Assembly: GCF_042453785.1 (NCBI RefSeq) | Contig: NC_091671.1 | Coordinates: 9,370,001 to 9,434,000 of the forward strand | Source: Malus domestica | Lineage: Eukaryota; Streptophyta; Magnoliopsida; Rosales; Rosaceae | Direction of reading: 5' to 3' | DNA length: 64,000 bases | Part shown: positions 10,721-20,141 of the stretch, one piece after another | Position numbering within the stretch: position 1 is the stretch's first letter | Layout: each line of letters starts with the position of its first letter | Position numbers and translations under genes: made by a program | The notes under the pieces: model-generated | What the model saw: the letters and a program-made list of their open reading frames with translations, nothing else | The model's database searches: none | What the model was told of the DNA's origin: nothing

Positions 10721-11424
10721 TTATACGATATATAATAAATTTACTTAAATCTGCTGCCTAGGCGCTAGACCCCATCCTGCCGCCCGGTTAGCAACTAGCA
10801 TTTTTTAGAACCTTGCCCACAAGTAATTCCATATTCTTTATTCATTTGCATATTTTCAACTTCGTTAGGACCAAAAAATCCATATTACTTTGCATAATTT
10901 TCATTTTCTATCACTTAAAATCATTCTAAGATTCAACATGTAATCAAACTTCAAAATTATGTATAATTACTCTATATAATTTTTTTCATTTTCTAGCAAT
11001 GGTGCTTGCATTGCCCCTTTAAGGGGACGAACTTATTCCCCCACTAGCAATAATATATCTTTATCATAAAATTCATAATTAAGATTCTTCATTCTCTTAA
11101 TCTTCATTTGAAGATCATTCCTACAAAAAAAAAATCATTTGAACAGGTGATTGTTAGTCATTTAAATATACAAAAAAAATCAACGGTGCATCATGAATAT
11201 GCTACTTGGTATCTCAACTCTTGTTTCATTCCATACATTTAGAGACCAAACGATCACTGCGGGTACAAATGATCTTTTGTATGGGAAATCTTGGAATGAA
11301 GATTAATAAATTGAACGGTTCCAACTACGATAAGTTGAAGATATGTTGTTTGTAAGTAAAGGAATGAGCTCATCTCCTAAAAAAAGAATGTCAGTATTCT
11401 CCATCCAAATATCAAGATGTTTAG
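10721..11424. other. Intergenic, AT-rich
   Basis: It holds the right half of the older repeat (to about 10820), then low-complexity AT-rich sequence. I see no exon, RNA gene or element ends between 10820 and 11424. Confidence 0.5.
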
Positions 11425-11722
11425 GAGTAATGCTATTCATACCATGTTTTTGTACCACATTTTTATACCACCTTAGGTGGCATTTGATGTGGACAGCCAC
11501 ATCATTTGAATTAATCAAATTTTTAAATTTAGTTCATTATTTAATAAACTAATAATTAAGAAAAACTAGTTAATTAAATGATGATTTTGATATACAAGGA
11601 GTCTTTCTCCTTCATTTCCTTGGACTTTGCAAATTTTTCAAATGATGTGGCTGTCCACATCAGATGTCATCTAAGGTGATATAGAAATATAATATAAAAA
11701 CATGGTATGAATAGCATTACTC
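11425..11722. mobile_element. Hairpin MITE with about 9-bp imperfect target duplication (Mutator-like)
   Basis: The ends gagtaatgctattcatacc and ggtatgaatagcattactc are perfect inverted repeats. Inner parts also pair (gatgtggacagccacatc / gatgtggctgtccacatc). Flanks gatgtttag (11416-11424) and gatgttcaa (11723-11731) agree at 7 of 9 bases, which would fit a Mutator-type MITE. The open reading frames on both strands here only reflect the palindrome. Confidence 0.8.
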
Positions 11723-12315
11723 GATGTTCAAAGCTCCATCAAACTTTAAATCCGATATATCCTTATCTAGTTTCAGCCAATAAGACTACTACACTTGTAA
11801 AACAAATGATACAAATATCCGATTTGGTTTTAGGCCGTTTGATTGTCTTGTTCAAAACAAAAGGTTTGATCCTGAGTGCTGCATAGTTGTGCCTATATAT
11901 ATAAGCAGTTGTTCGTCTGATATCCAAATTATATATTTGTTAAATAAATTAAATTTCCTAATAAATTAATGGATAGATTTAGTCAACTAACAGCAGTTCT
12001 TAATTTTTCATTTTCAGTACAAATTCATCTCTAATTGCAAACTCAACATGCATCGAATTCCAATCCAAAAGAAAGCACAACAACAAACACATATATTTAA
12101 GAAAGATTGTAGCATACAAAGGCAGCCACAACTCACGAGCCACAGAGCAAATTAGAAACCCTAGCTAGCTGGCTCTCTCTAGCTAGAAGATCATGGATTT
12201 GCAGATCAAATGGCAATCTTATTATTTTACAATAAACTTTTAACCCCAACTGGACACTTCAGCTTTTACAGTCTTTTTATTATTTATAGAGACCCCCATG
12301 CATGGCGGCTTTTGA
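11723..12315. other. Intergenic, with 3' flank and probable 3'UTR of the first metallothionein gene
   Basis: 12170-12315 resembles the sequence 3' of the other MT genes (for example 'aaccctagctagctgg', 'atcatggatttgcag', 'ggcaatcttatt'). It is therefore probably the transcribed 3'UTR of the minus-strand gene that ends at 12316. The rest shows nothing recognisable. Confidence 0.5.
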
Positions 12316-12780
12316 TCATTTTTGCCAGCCGCATGAACTGTAGCTGCAGTTTGATCCATATTTGCAGCCATTCTCTGCTCCATAGTTCATCTCAGACCTC
12401 TCATAGAACCTGCAATAATATTCCATTTTCAAACTAATTAACCAATTATTCATATATATCATGCAAAAACAGATTTTTGAAGAAGTCACGAAAACTTACA
12501 TCTTCACTGGTGCAACCCCAGCAATCAAGGTCTCAGTAGAAGCGTTCTCTAAGTAACCCAAATCAGGGTACGCACAGCTAAATATATACACATAACAGAA
12601 AAAATATATTAAGAAAAACATTAAAGAAATTCATTCAATGTATAAAAGAAGGAATTTAAGGCCACAAAATTGATGTATTTATAATAATAGGTACGAATAT
12701 AGAACAGTAAATTACTTGCAGCCTTTGCCACAGGAGCAGTTGGAGCCACAGCTACAGTTCGGATTATCGCAACCAGACAT
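12316..12780 (-). CDS. Type 1 metallothionein-like protein, copy A (diverged C-terminal domain), three exons
   Basis: Exons: complement 12716-12780, 12500-12577 and 12316-12409, all with GT-AG junctions and matching phases; 78 aa. The N-terminal domain has three CxC pairs (CSC, CSC, CNC) plus one extra Cys. The linker contains YPDLGYLENAS and ends VAPVKM. In the C-terminal domain the usual CKC, CSC and CGC have become CKY, CSY and CGW, so three of six cysteines are lost and the total is 10 rather than 13. Plant type 1 MTs bind Cu/Zn/Cd ions through CxC clusters in the cytosol. The N-terminal cluster should still bind metal; the C-terminal one should not in the usual way. The frame, splice sites and TATA box are intact, so it is not an obvious pseudogene. 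It is the most diverged of four tandem copies and lies closest to the PPR gene. Confidence 0.88.
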
Positions 12781-12883
12781 TTTTTTGGGAAAATTTTGCG
12801 AGTGATAAGATAAGATTAATCTAATGCTGGTAGCTGAATTTCACTCCACCAAAGATGGATTCTCTGGTGAGGGCCTTCACTGG

Positions 12884-12891
12884 TATTTATA
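12884..12891 (-). promoter_or_regulatory. TATA box of metallothionein copy A
   Basis: TATAAATA on the minus strand, about 100 bp upstream of the ATG at 12780. It occupies the same place as the TATA boxes of the other three MT copies. The downstream 'tggtgagggccttcac' region also resembles theirs. Confidence 0.75.
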
Positions 12892-13600
12892 CTGCAGTCC
12901 AAGATGAAGTGGTAAGGATCCACCGTGGCTGAAAATTAGATACATCATCAAGCATTATTGCAGAACTTGTACTGATAACAAAAAAATGATTTTAGAACTT
13001 GTACTATCATGGTAAAACTTAATTCATTAAAATTTTGGAATACGCCACTTAAAACTACAATTTAGTGGTATTTTTCTTCTAAGTGAGATCTAGGTTGAAA
13101 TCTTGCGGATATCAAATTAAAAACTAATTTATTCCTCCACTTCTTATTGTAAATATATCGTTTGTATAAATAGAAAAAAATTGAAGATATGAGAGTTTAA
13201 AGTTTACAATAAATGAGATATCAATTCTTTCTTACTAATATTATAACATACAGATGATTAATACTAACATAACGGTGTAAATATGACACTAAAAAGATTT
13301 CTGCACACTGTGAAATATGGAGTGTTTACTGGTTAGAGATAAGGGAAAACCTTTGCATAGGCTTAGGATGCACATCTGGTTATATAAATTACATTACTTT
13401 ATTTTTTTATTTCTTACAGTTACTGGTATTATTTTGCATAGAATTTTTTTTTTCTTTTTACGGAAATAAACATCATGTATATTGTAAACCAAGTACGATC
13501 AACAAATATTCTCTGTACTGCATTTGAGGAAAGAAAAAGATTATCTGTACTACACATTTTATATAGAGTTGTCATTGGGCTTATGCAAAAGATAATGAAT
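12892..13600. other. Upstream flank of MT copy A and AT-rich intergenic DNA
   Basis: The first 50-100 bp is the MT promoter. The remainder is AT-rich with no exon I can support. Short frames on both strands at 13430-13730 are caused by the adjacent hairpin element. Confidence 0.5.
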
Positions 13601-13621
13601 GAGGGATTTGGATCATATGCG

Positions 13622-13783
13622 GAGCCCAAGGAGAGGATCCTCCTGACTAAGAAGTGTGGGCAGTTGGATTTTCATCCAACGACTATAATTATTATAACTT
13701 TAAAGAAATCTCATGTTTGTAGCCGTTAGATAAAAATCCAACAACCCACAGTTTTTTGTCAGGAGGATCCTCTCCTTGGGCTC
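13622..13783. mobile_element. Short palindromic MITE with perfect 26-bp inverted ends
   Basis: 13622-13647 and 13758-13783 are exact reverse complements (gagcccaaggagaggatcc ... ggatcctctccttgggctc). Outside them 'tttggatcat' and 'gatccaaatt' extend the pairing loosely. No clear target duplication was seen. Confidence 0.7.
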
Positions 13784-13883
13784 AGGAGAGGATCCAAATT
13801 CATGAATGAGACCCTTATTAAAACAATCGTGAAAATAAAATATTGATAATTTCTAAAAAATAACTCCTAATCAGTTATTAAAG

Positions 13884-14430
13884 TATCTCAGATGGGAAAC
13901 TCTATTTTAGGGTCTCCACTGCCACTCTTGACTCTTGAGAACTCTTTTAAGGGCTTCAAAGGAATATCTGGCTGCTGTAAGAATATTAACTCCAAGGGAG
14001 GGTCTTTATAGTATGATCCTTAAACTTGGGGACTAAAAGATCAAGAAAACCGTTGTTAACATAACAATCGTTGATCTAAATAGTGTAGTTATATGTATTG
14101 TTGGCTTAAAACAAAAAAATAATAATTGCAGGACTCGCGCCTCATGCTGCATTAGTAGTTGTCTGGAGATTGTGAGTTGTTTGCGTGTATATAAGCTGTG
14201 GATTATGTAACTCCACATTGTGGGGACCATTCCCACTCAAAAAGTAATCTTGGTCCCACTCCTTTTAGTCCCTACGTAGTCCTTAATTGTGGAAATTTTT
14301 TAGGGCACTGATCAGTCTCTCTACTATAAGGACTAGACCTCGGCCCAATTGGAAGCCACCAAGTTTTTAAACTTAAGAACGGACGGTGGTAGGGACAATG
14401 TTTAAGGCACCATTGAAGATGCTCTTAAAA
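13884..14430. mobile_element. Non-autonomous DNA transposon, family shared with 51229-51738
   Basis: It ends in 'accattgaagatgctctta'. Internally it has 'gtagtatgatccttaaac', 'gggactaaaagatcaa', 'cactcaaaaagtaatc' and 'ccctacgtagtccttaa'. The same blocks occur in the same order at 51229-51738. The repeated structure supports a mobile element of about 0.5 kb. Exact ends and target duplication are uncertain. Confidence 0.55.
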
Positions 14431-14769
14431 CATCTCCAATACTACTAACTACAAATTTGTTAACTTAGCGGAAATTCTTTTCATAATGCTAGAAGAGGTC
14501 ATAGTTAAAATCTAGCTACCTAAATTGAGAAAAAAAACAACTTAAGAAAATTATTGGCATCTTAAAATTTGGGGAACTTTAATGAAAAAGGTTTGGGCTA
14601 AATTTATTTTAACAAAAAAAATCATGCTATAACTTTATTTAATGAAAAATAATCAAAATTTAATGAAAAACCCTTTAATTTTAATAAAAATGATGAAAAA
14701 ACTTAATTTTTAATGAAAATGACACAATTTTTAAAATAAAAAATAAAAAAATCCGACGCATGCGCATGA

Positions 14770-15395
14770 CCTGTACACTGTTTATGAAACTGAACACTAT
14801 TTATTAAATTAAAACTATTTATGAAACTAAACAGTACTATACTATTTATTTGTCCAATTTCATAAATAGTGCCTAATTTTTTGTCCACTTTCATAAGCAA
14901 TGTCTAGTTCTTGATCATGTTTCATAAATAATGCCTATTTATTGGGTCAAGTTTCATAAATAATGTATAGTAAATGGTAAAGTTTCATTAATAGTATCTC
15001 TTTTTTGGTTTGGTTTCATAAATAGTATGTAGTTATTGGTCCACTTTCATAAATAGTGCCTAGTTATTGGTCATGTTTCATAAATATTATCTAGTTCTTA
15101 CTCCAGTCCCATAAATAGTGTATAGTACAGTTTCATAAATAGTTTCCACCTATTGGTTTAGTTTTGGAAATAATGCTTAATTCTTGTTTTCGTTTCATAA
15201 ATAATGTCTACTTATTGATCTTGTTTCATAAATAGTGTCTACTTATTAGTGTAGTTTCATGAATAGTGTCTACTTATTGATCTTGTTTCATAAATAGTGT
15301 CTATTTATTGGTCTAGTTTCATGAATAGTGTCTACTTATTGGTGAAGTTTTATAAATAGTGTTTAATTATTGGTTCAGTTTCATAAGGTTTGAAA
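14770..15395. repeat. Minisatellite, unit about 31 bp (tttcataaatagtgtctact)
   Basis: About twenty diverged tandem units, each containing tttcataaatagt followed by 'tct(a)cttattggt'. Later units (15200-15350) are the most alike. The phase drifts between 29 and 34 bp. Confidence 0.9.
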
Positions 15396-16440
15396 CTAAA
15401 ACACTTTTTGGTCTTGTAAAAGCACCCATTGTGCCGAAAACGATGAACCAAGAAGTGACTCTTTAGATCAAAACCTTGAGAATATTATGTTCTCAGTAAT
15501 TATATTTAAAAAGTTGTTTTCAATTACCATATTAAAATTTCCTCACTTTTTTCAAAAACCTACAATAATAAATGTAGCTCTCCATCCAATTTCTTGAGCT
15601 TGGGTGTCATCTTGGAGAAATTTTTTCTTGTTTCTGTAATACAAATGGTATACCACGTGTTATTATATAAGTGGTGGAAAAATTTATTTTTTATGTTATT
15701 AATTTTTTAACACAAGAATCTCACAACTTTTATAAAATGTACAACCTCGTGTTCTGGGCACATTGAAAAGTTTCTCGTCATCATGACTACTATTGAAAAA
15801 TAACACCACAAAAATAAAACAAGAGAATGTAATTCAATTCAAAGTATTTTTCTTACGCTAAGCAAAAAAAAAAAAAAACCATAAATGTAGCTGACGATGG
15901 GGCAAAAAGATAGGAAAAAGTGGAGTGTTTCAGTTTGAAGTTGGGGAGGGGAGGGGAGGGGAGGGGGGGTTACGCGCCCAACACAAGTTGGGTTTATTAG
16001 GAACCATTTTCATTAGTTTTCATTAAAATTTATTGAACACTCTTCACTTAGTCACATACTAAAAACGCCTCACATTTACTTTTTAATTAAGGAATTATCT
16101 TAAGACATTCGCCTTTGAAATTTCTTCAATATTGTCGATATTTCTATGGAAATATCTAAAAATATATGAAAAAGAGGGTGAAGTCTAAACTTCACCTCAT
16201 ATCAGATAAACTCTTAAGTTTAAGCTAAAATGGACATATTTTGTCGATATTTTTGACATATCGTTTAAATATTGAAGAAACTTTTATATTTCGTCCAAAT
16301 CAGTGTTTGACATTCCCTAAATTTTTTAATTTTCATCAAAATCAACTGATATCAATATCGATATTCTATCCATCAAGATTTTCCCAAATTTGTATTTTTA
16401 ATATTTTTACACATATCGATATTTAAAAAACTGCTTATAA
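15396..16440. other. Intergenic, AT-rich, with one G-rich tract
   Basis: No gene seen. It includes a run of G4 blocks at 15943-15969, and 'cgatattt' motifs repeated in direct and inverted form between 16130 and 16430 that may be an old element. Confidence 0.5.
15943..15969 (+). other. Potential G-quadruplex tract
   Basis: Four GGGG blocks separated by single A residues, then a G7 block. This meets the standard G3+N1-7 quadruplex pattern with minimal loops. Confidence 0.7.
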
Positions 16441-16659
16441 GTCATTCGCCATTAAAATTTTGTATCAGGCTGTTCAACAAATTGTGGAGTATAAAACAAC
16501 CTAAAGAAACTATTAAATTTAAGATACACCCATATGCAAAGTATTGACCACAAAAAAATGGATCAAGAAGTGAGATGGACCAAAGCCCATTAAAGCCCAA
16601 GGATGTAGGGGTTCTGATGCCGTTCGCCGGTGCATGTTTTCTTTCCACTTTGATTTGGC

Positions 16660-16990
16660 CCAAGTAGTCTTTTTATCTCCCTTCCATCACTTGCAAAAGT
16701 AGCATACGCCCCCTTTTTAAGTTCTGGCTGTGGTTGCCGGCCGATCACTCTTCGTTTTCGATGCCTAAGTCAGAACTTTATCTCAAGCGGTGATAGAAAT
16801 AGATTCAATGCAAGAGTTTTAGCCAAGTGGTGGATTTTCCGAGTGAATAAATACATCCCCAATACGCCCTTTGTCATTTCTATCTCAACATGTTTGTGGA
16901 TCACACACTTGATATCACTATAGTTGTTGATAGCTAGCAAGAGGATGCCTAAATATAGACAGATCGATCCTTCTAGTGTTTTGGTTGTCA
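16660..16990. repeat. Paralogous non-coding segment, copy 1 (matches 25085-25330)
   Basis: Shared blocks in order include 'aagtagtc...', 'tttttaagttctgg', 'gtggttgccggccgatcac', 'cttcg', 'gcctaagtcagaac' and 'gtggattttccgagtgaataaa'. The copy at 25085-25330 has the same order, diverged by substitutions and indels. Each lies on the 5' side of an MT gene, so it is probably part of the MT duplication unit. Confidence 0.6.
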
Positions 16991-17195
16991 CCAAAATGCT
17001 TTTACAATTGGTACGACTAGATGGTGTCTCTGTTGTTTTACACCTGCTACCAATTTAAATAATTACTCTCTTAAACAAATCTTGAGATTGCCTACGAAAC
17101 TTGATTGTAAGATAGTCCAAAACGTAGTTATAATTTTAGCCACTAGCTTAGCCTAATTAAGTTCAAGGTTCGAAGTCTTCTAATATTGTAAAAAA

Positions 17196-17345
17196 AAAAA
17201 AAAAATTAGTTATTATTATTTTTTTGTTAAATGATAGATTTGTTAGATTAGATATTAGATTAGGGAGTTGAAGGGGTTCGAACCCGTGTTGTGATGCAAG
17301 GGCAACACACCTCTCCACCACTGTGGTAGAGAGCCACTTGCATAA
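17196..17345 (-). mobile_element. tRNA-like SINE, family 2
   Basis: On the minus strand the sequence reads 'gcaagtggctctctaccac', then an intact B box (gggttcgaacccc near 17275), then an AT-rich tail. The left part fits a pol III A box poorly. The cloverleaf does not close as a tRNA, so a tRNA-derived SINE is more likely than a tRNA gene. Confidence 0.5.
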
Positions 17346-17507
17346 AAAAAAAAAATAGTTATAACGTATAAAATTATGCAAGGAAAGAATTCATGCTTCT
17401 AATTAGTCAGTTATATGGGTTGAATTAATCAATTAAATGAGTTGAATTAATCAATTGTGTGATTCGAATTAATGAATTAAATGGTAAAATATTTTGTGAA
17501 TCCAATT

Positions 17508-18160
17508 CTGATCACATCAGGAAAAAGTTAAAGATAGGAACATGACCATACATACTCCCTAATAGTTTTAGTGGCTTATCAATTAACAGATCAAAGGTCA
17601 ACTTAAAGGAGCTTTTAAATTTTTAATTGTTGATAGGGAAATGTTTTTTATTCCCATTATTTTCCTTCTTTAATTTGTATTATATTATTTATTTTTATCT
17701 CTTGATTTTTATTTTATTCATTCGATTTAAATACCCAAAATAAATAAGAACGTGTATAAAGAGAAAAACGGTCATTTTCCTTATTCATCCTACTGCAATT
17801 TTATCAACCATTTCCAAACCCAAACACCCATCAAACTGATCACATCAGGAAAAAGTGAAGATAGGAACACGACCATTCATACTCCCTAATAGTTTTAGTG
17901 TCTTATCAATTACCAGATCAAGGGTCAACTTAAAGGAGCTTTCAATTGTTGATAGGGAAATGTTTTTTATTCCCATTATTTTCCTTCTTTAATTTGTATT
18001 ATATTATTTATTTTTTTCTCTTGATTTTTATTTTATTTTATTCGTTGTAAAAATCCAAAATAAATAAGAACGTGTATAAAGAGAAAAACGGTCATTTTCC
18101 TTATTCATCCTACTGCAATTTTATCAACCATTTCCAAACCCAAACACCCATCAAACTGAA
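17508..18160. repeat. Two tandem copies of a 328-bp segment 3' of MT copy B
   Basis: 17508-17835 and 17836 to about 18160 both begin 'ctgatcacatcaggaaaaag' and end 'cccaaacacccatcaaactg', with few differences. A third, more diverged relative lies 3' of MT copy C (26380-26540). So this is MT 3' flanking sequence, tandemly doubled at copy B. Confidence 0.9.
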
Positions 18161-18388
18161 ATCACCAGAAAGTAGAACAAACACAGAAATATGAAGAAGA
18201 AGGATACAAAGGTAGACACAAGCCACAAAGCAAATCCCAAATCCTTGCTAGCTTACTAGGAGATTCATGGGTTTCCAAATCCCATGACCAATCTTATTTT
18301 ACAATATTCCAACCCTTAACAGTCTTTTTCTTATTTATAGAGACCATCACAGCTTTCTCTTTTGAGTCTTGACTTCCGCTTGCTTCGA

Positions 18389-18934
18389 TCATTTGTGGCA
18401 ACCGCATGAGCTGCAGCTGCAGTTTGAGCCACACTTGCAGTCGTTCTCTGCTCCATAGTTCATCTCAGACCCCTCGTAGAACCTGCAAAGTATTTCATGA
18501 AATTAAAACAAGATTTTTTGATACACCAATATTGGGAGTTAGGCTAAGTTACACAATATTCTTATAACTCGTACTTAAAGGTCTTTCGCTTGCAAGTGAG
18601 CAAAAATAGTAATAGATCATAGTGTTACTCGCGAAACAGAGTTCTTAAGAGTTTATATAAGCTTACATCTTCATTGGTGCAACCCCATCAATTATAGTCT
18701 CAGTGGAAGTGGTCTCTGAGTAACTCAAGTCAGGGTACATGCCACATCTACACATATATACAAAGAGAAATCAATATTTTTAGGAAACAATGAACAAAGT
18801 AATTAACTCCTAATTAAGAATATAATTAGATGTTATGGAGAATCATGATAGGATATATGGCTAGTGGAATGGAAGAATTACTTGCAGCCACTGCCGCACT
18901 TGCAGTCGCTACCACAGCTACAATTGCAAGACAT
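18389..18934 (-). CDS. Type 1 metallothionein, copy B, three exons
   Basis: Exons: complement 18882-18934, 18667-18747 and 18389-18482; 53, 81 and 94 bp, introns in phase 2 both times; 75 aa. The N-terminal domain starts [19 protein letters not shown]. The linker starts [16 protein letters not shown] and ends VAPMKM. The C-terminal domain is [18 protein letters not shown]. There are 13 cysteines arranged as three CxC motifs at each end plus one extra near the start; this pattern defines plant type 1 MTs. The protein is cytosolic and binds Cu(I)/Zn/Cd. Its one notable change is Asp for Ala in IIDGVAP. It is one of four same-strand tandem copies between the PPR and OBGM genes. Confidence 0.93.
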
Positions 18935-19039
18935 TTTTTTCAAAAGTTGGCAAGACTAAAAGGATAAGGAGAAGTTGTATAGTTGGGAATTGAATTCACT
19001 CAAAGCCTGGGATGGGTTTTCTTGTGAGGGACTCAACTG

Positions 19040-19049
19040 CTATTTATAG
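19040..19049 (-). promoter_or_regulatory. TATA box of metallothionein copy B
   Basis: CTATAAATAG on the minus strand, about 105 bp upstream of the ATG at 18934. The flanking 'agcagttgag' is shared with copies C and D. Confidence 0.8.
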
Positions 19050-19492
19050 TGGAGTTGAAGGTTGAAGTCGTTGAGATCCACCGTACACGTGGATCAATCC
19101 TAGGCATCTATTAGAATTATTAAAATTAATAGAGATTAAGTGCCCTGGTTAACAATCCATTTATTCAAATTGGAAATTATTTTGGGTGTGACTGGCTAGA
19201 ACGTTGACATGTGATGTGATGTTACTAAATAGGCATGTAAAAGGACTAGAACGTAATGGACTTGCCCGAGATCAAACCTATTTTTTGGGTTATGGTTGGC
19301 TGGACTTAGCATTAGGTCATCTCTAATGGAGATGGTTAAAAGGTTATAGGCCATTTTTAGTCCGTGTTGGTAAAAAACTAAACTTCAATGGAAGACAGAC
19401 AAAAATGTGTGGAACCCACTAGGCCAAATAATGGCCTTCTGGCTATTGGGCTGGCTACTTCTAGCCACCCTTTAAGTCTGTTGGTTGGAATA

Positions 19493-19712
19493 AGGATTTT
19501 CTCTAGATTCTCTTTGTGAAGATTTCGAAAATCTGTTTATTATGTTATTTTATCGTACATCATGCGATCAGAAATTATTTTAAATTTTATTATTTAAAAT
19601 TGAACACAAACAGTATTTGAAGAAAACTGATCACACGATGTACGATGAACGGACACGATTCACAGATCCCTGAGATCCTCACAAAGAGGATTCGAAATGG
19701 ATCCGAATTCCG
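19493..19712. mobile_element. MITE, copy 1 of a family shared with 24137-24345
   Basis: Inverted blocks: 'tctttgtgaagattt' pairs with 'gatcctcacaaaga', and 'tcgtacatcatgcgatcag' with 'ctgatcacacgatgtacga'. The centre is AT-rich (cagaaattattttaaa...). The second copy has the same order. Confidence 0.7.
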
Positions 19713-20141
19713 TTTGTTGGGGGTCATTTGTTACCATCCAACGTGCTGACATGAGCAGCAACATCTTGGTAATGTCAGCCAGTGGTTGGAAATTTTTTTT
19801 TCAAACAAAATAAAAATAAAAAAATGATTTAAAATTCAAATTTTTTCCTATAAATGCCTATGGCATTTCTACATCCTTTCTCATATTGTTTTCACCCTTA
19901 CATACTATCCTACCTCATTTTATTCTAATTTTTCACATTCTATTTACCTCAAACACTCTTTTCATACACGGTCATCTCTTAATGTCTAAGTTGTTAACAT
20001 GAAAGTAATATTAAAATATTAAAATATGTAACAATACCAACATGTAACAATACTAATAAGTTAAAAGAAAAACTTGAAAATAATAAATTAATGATGGGCT
20101 ATGTTTAGCCCTTTTCGGTTGGAGATGGTATACAAATATAG

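Noticed and set aside
17163-17381. tRNA gene suggested by gggttcgaacccc
   Set aside because: Only the B-box/T-loop part is convincing; acceptor stem and anticodon arm do not form. A SINE is more likely.
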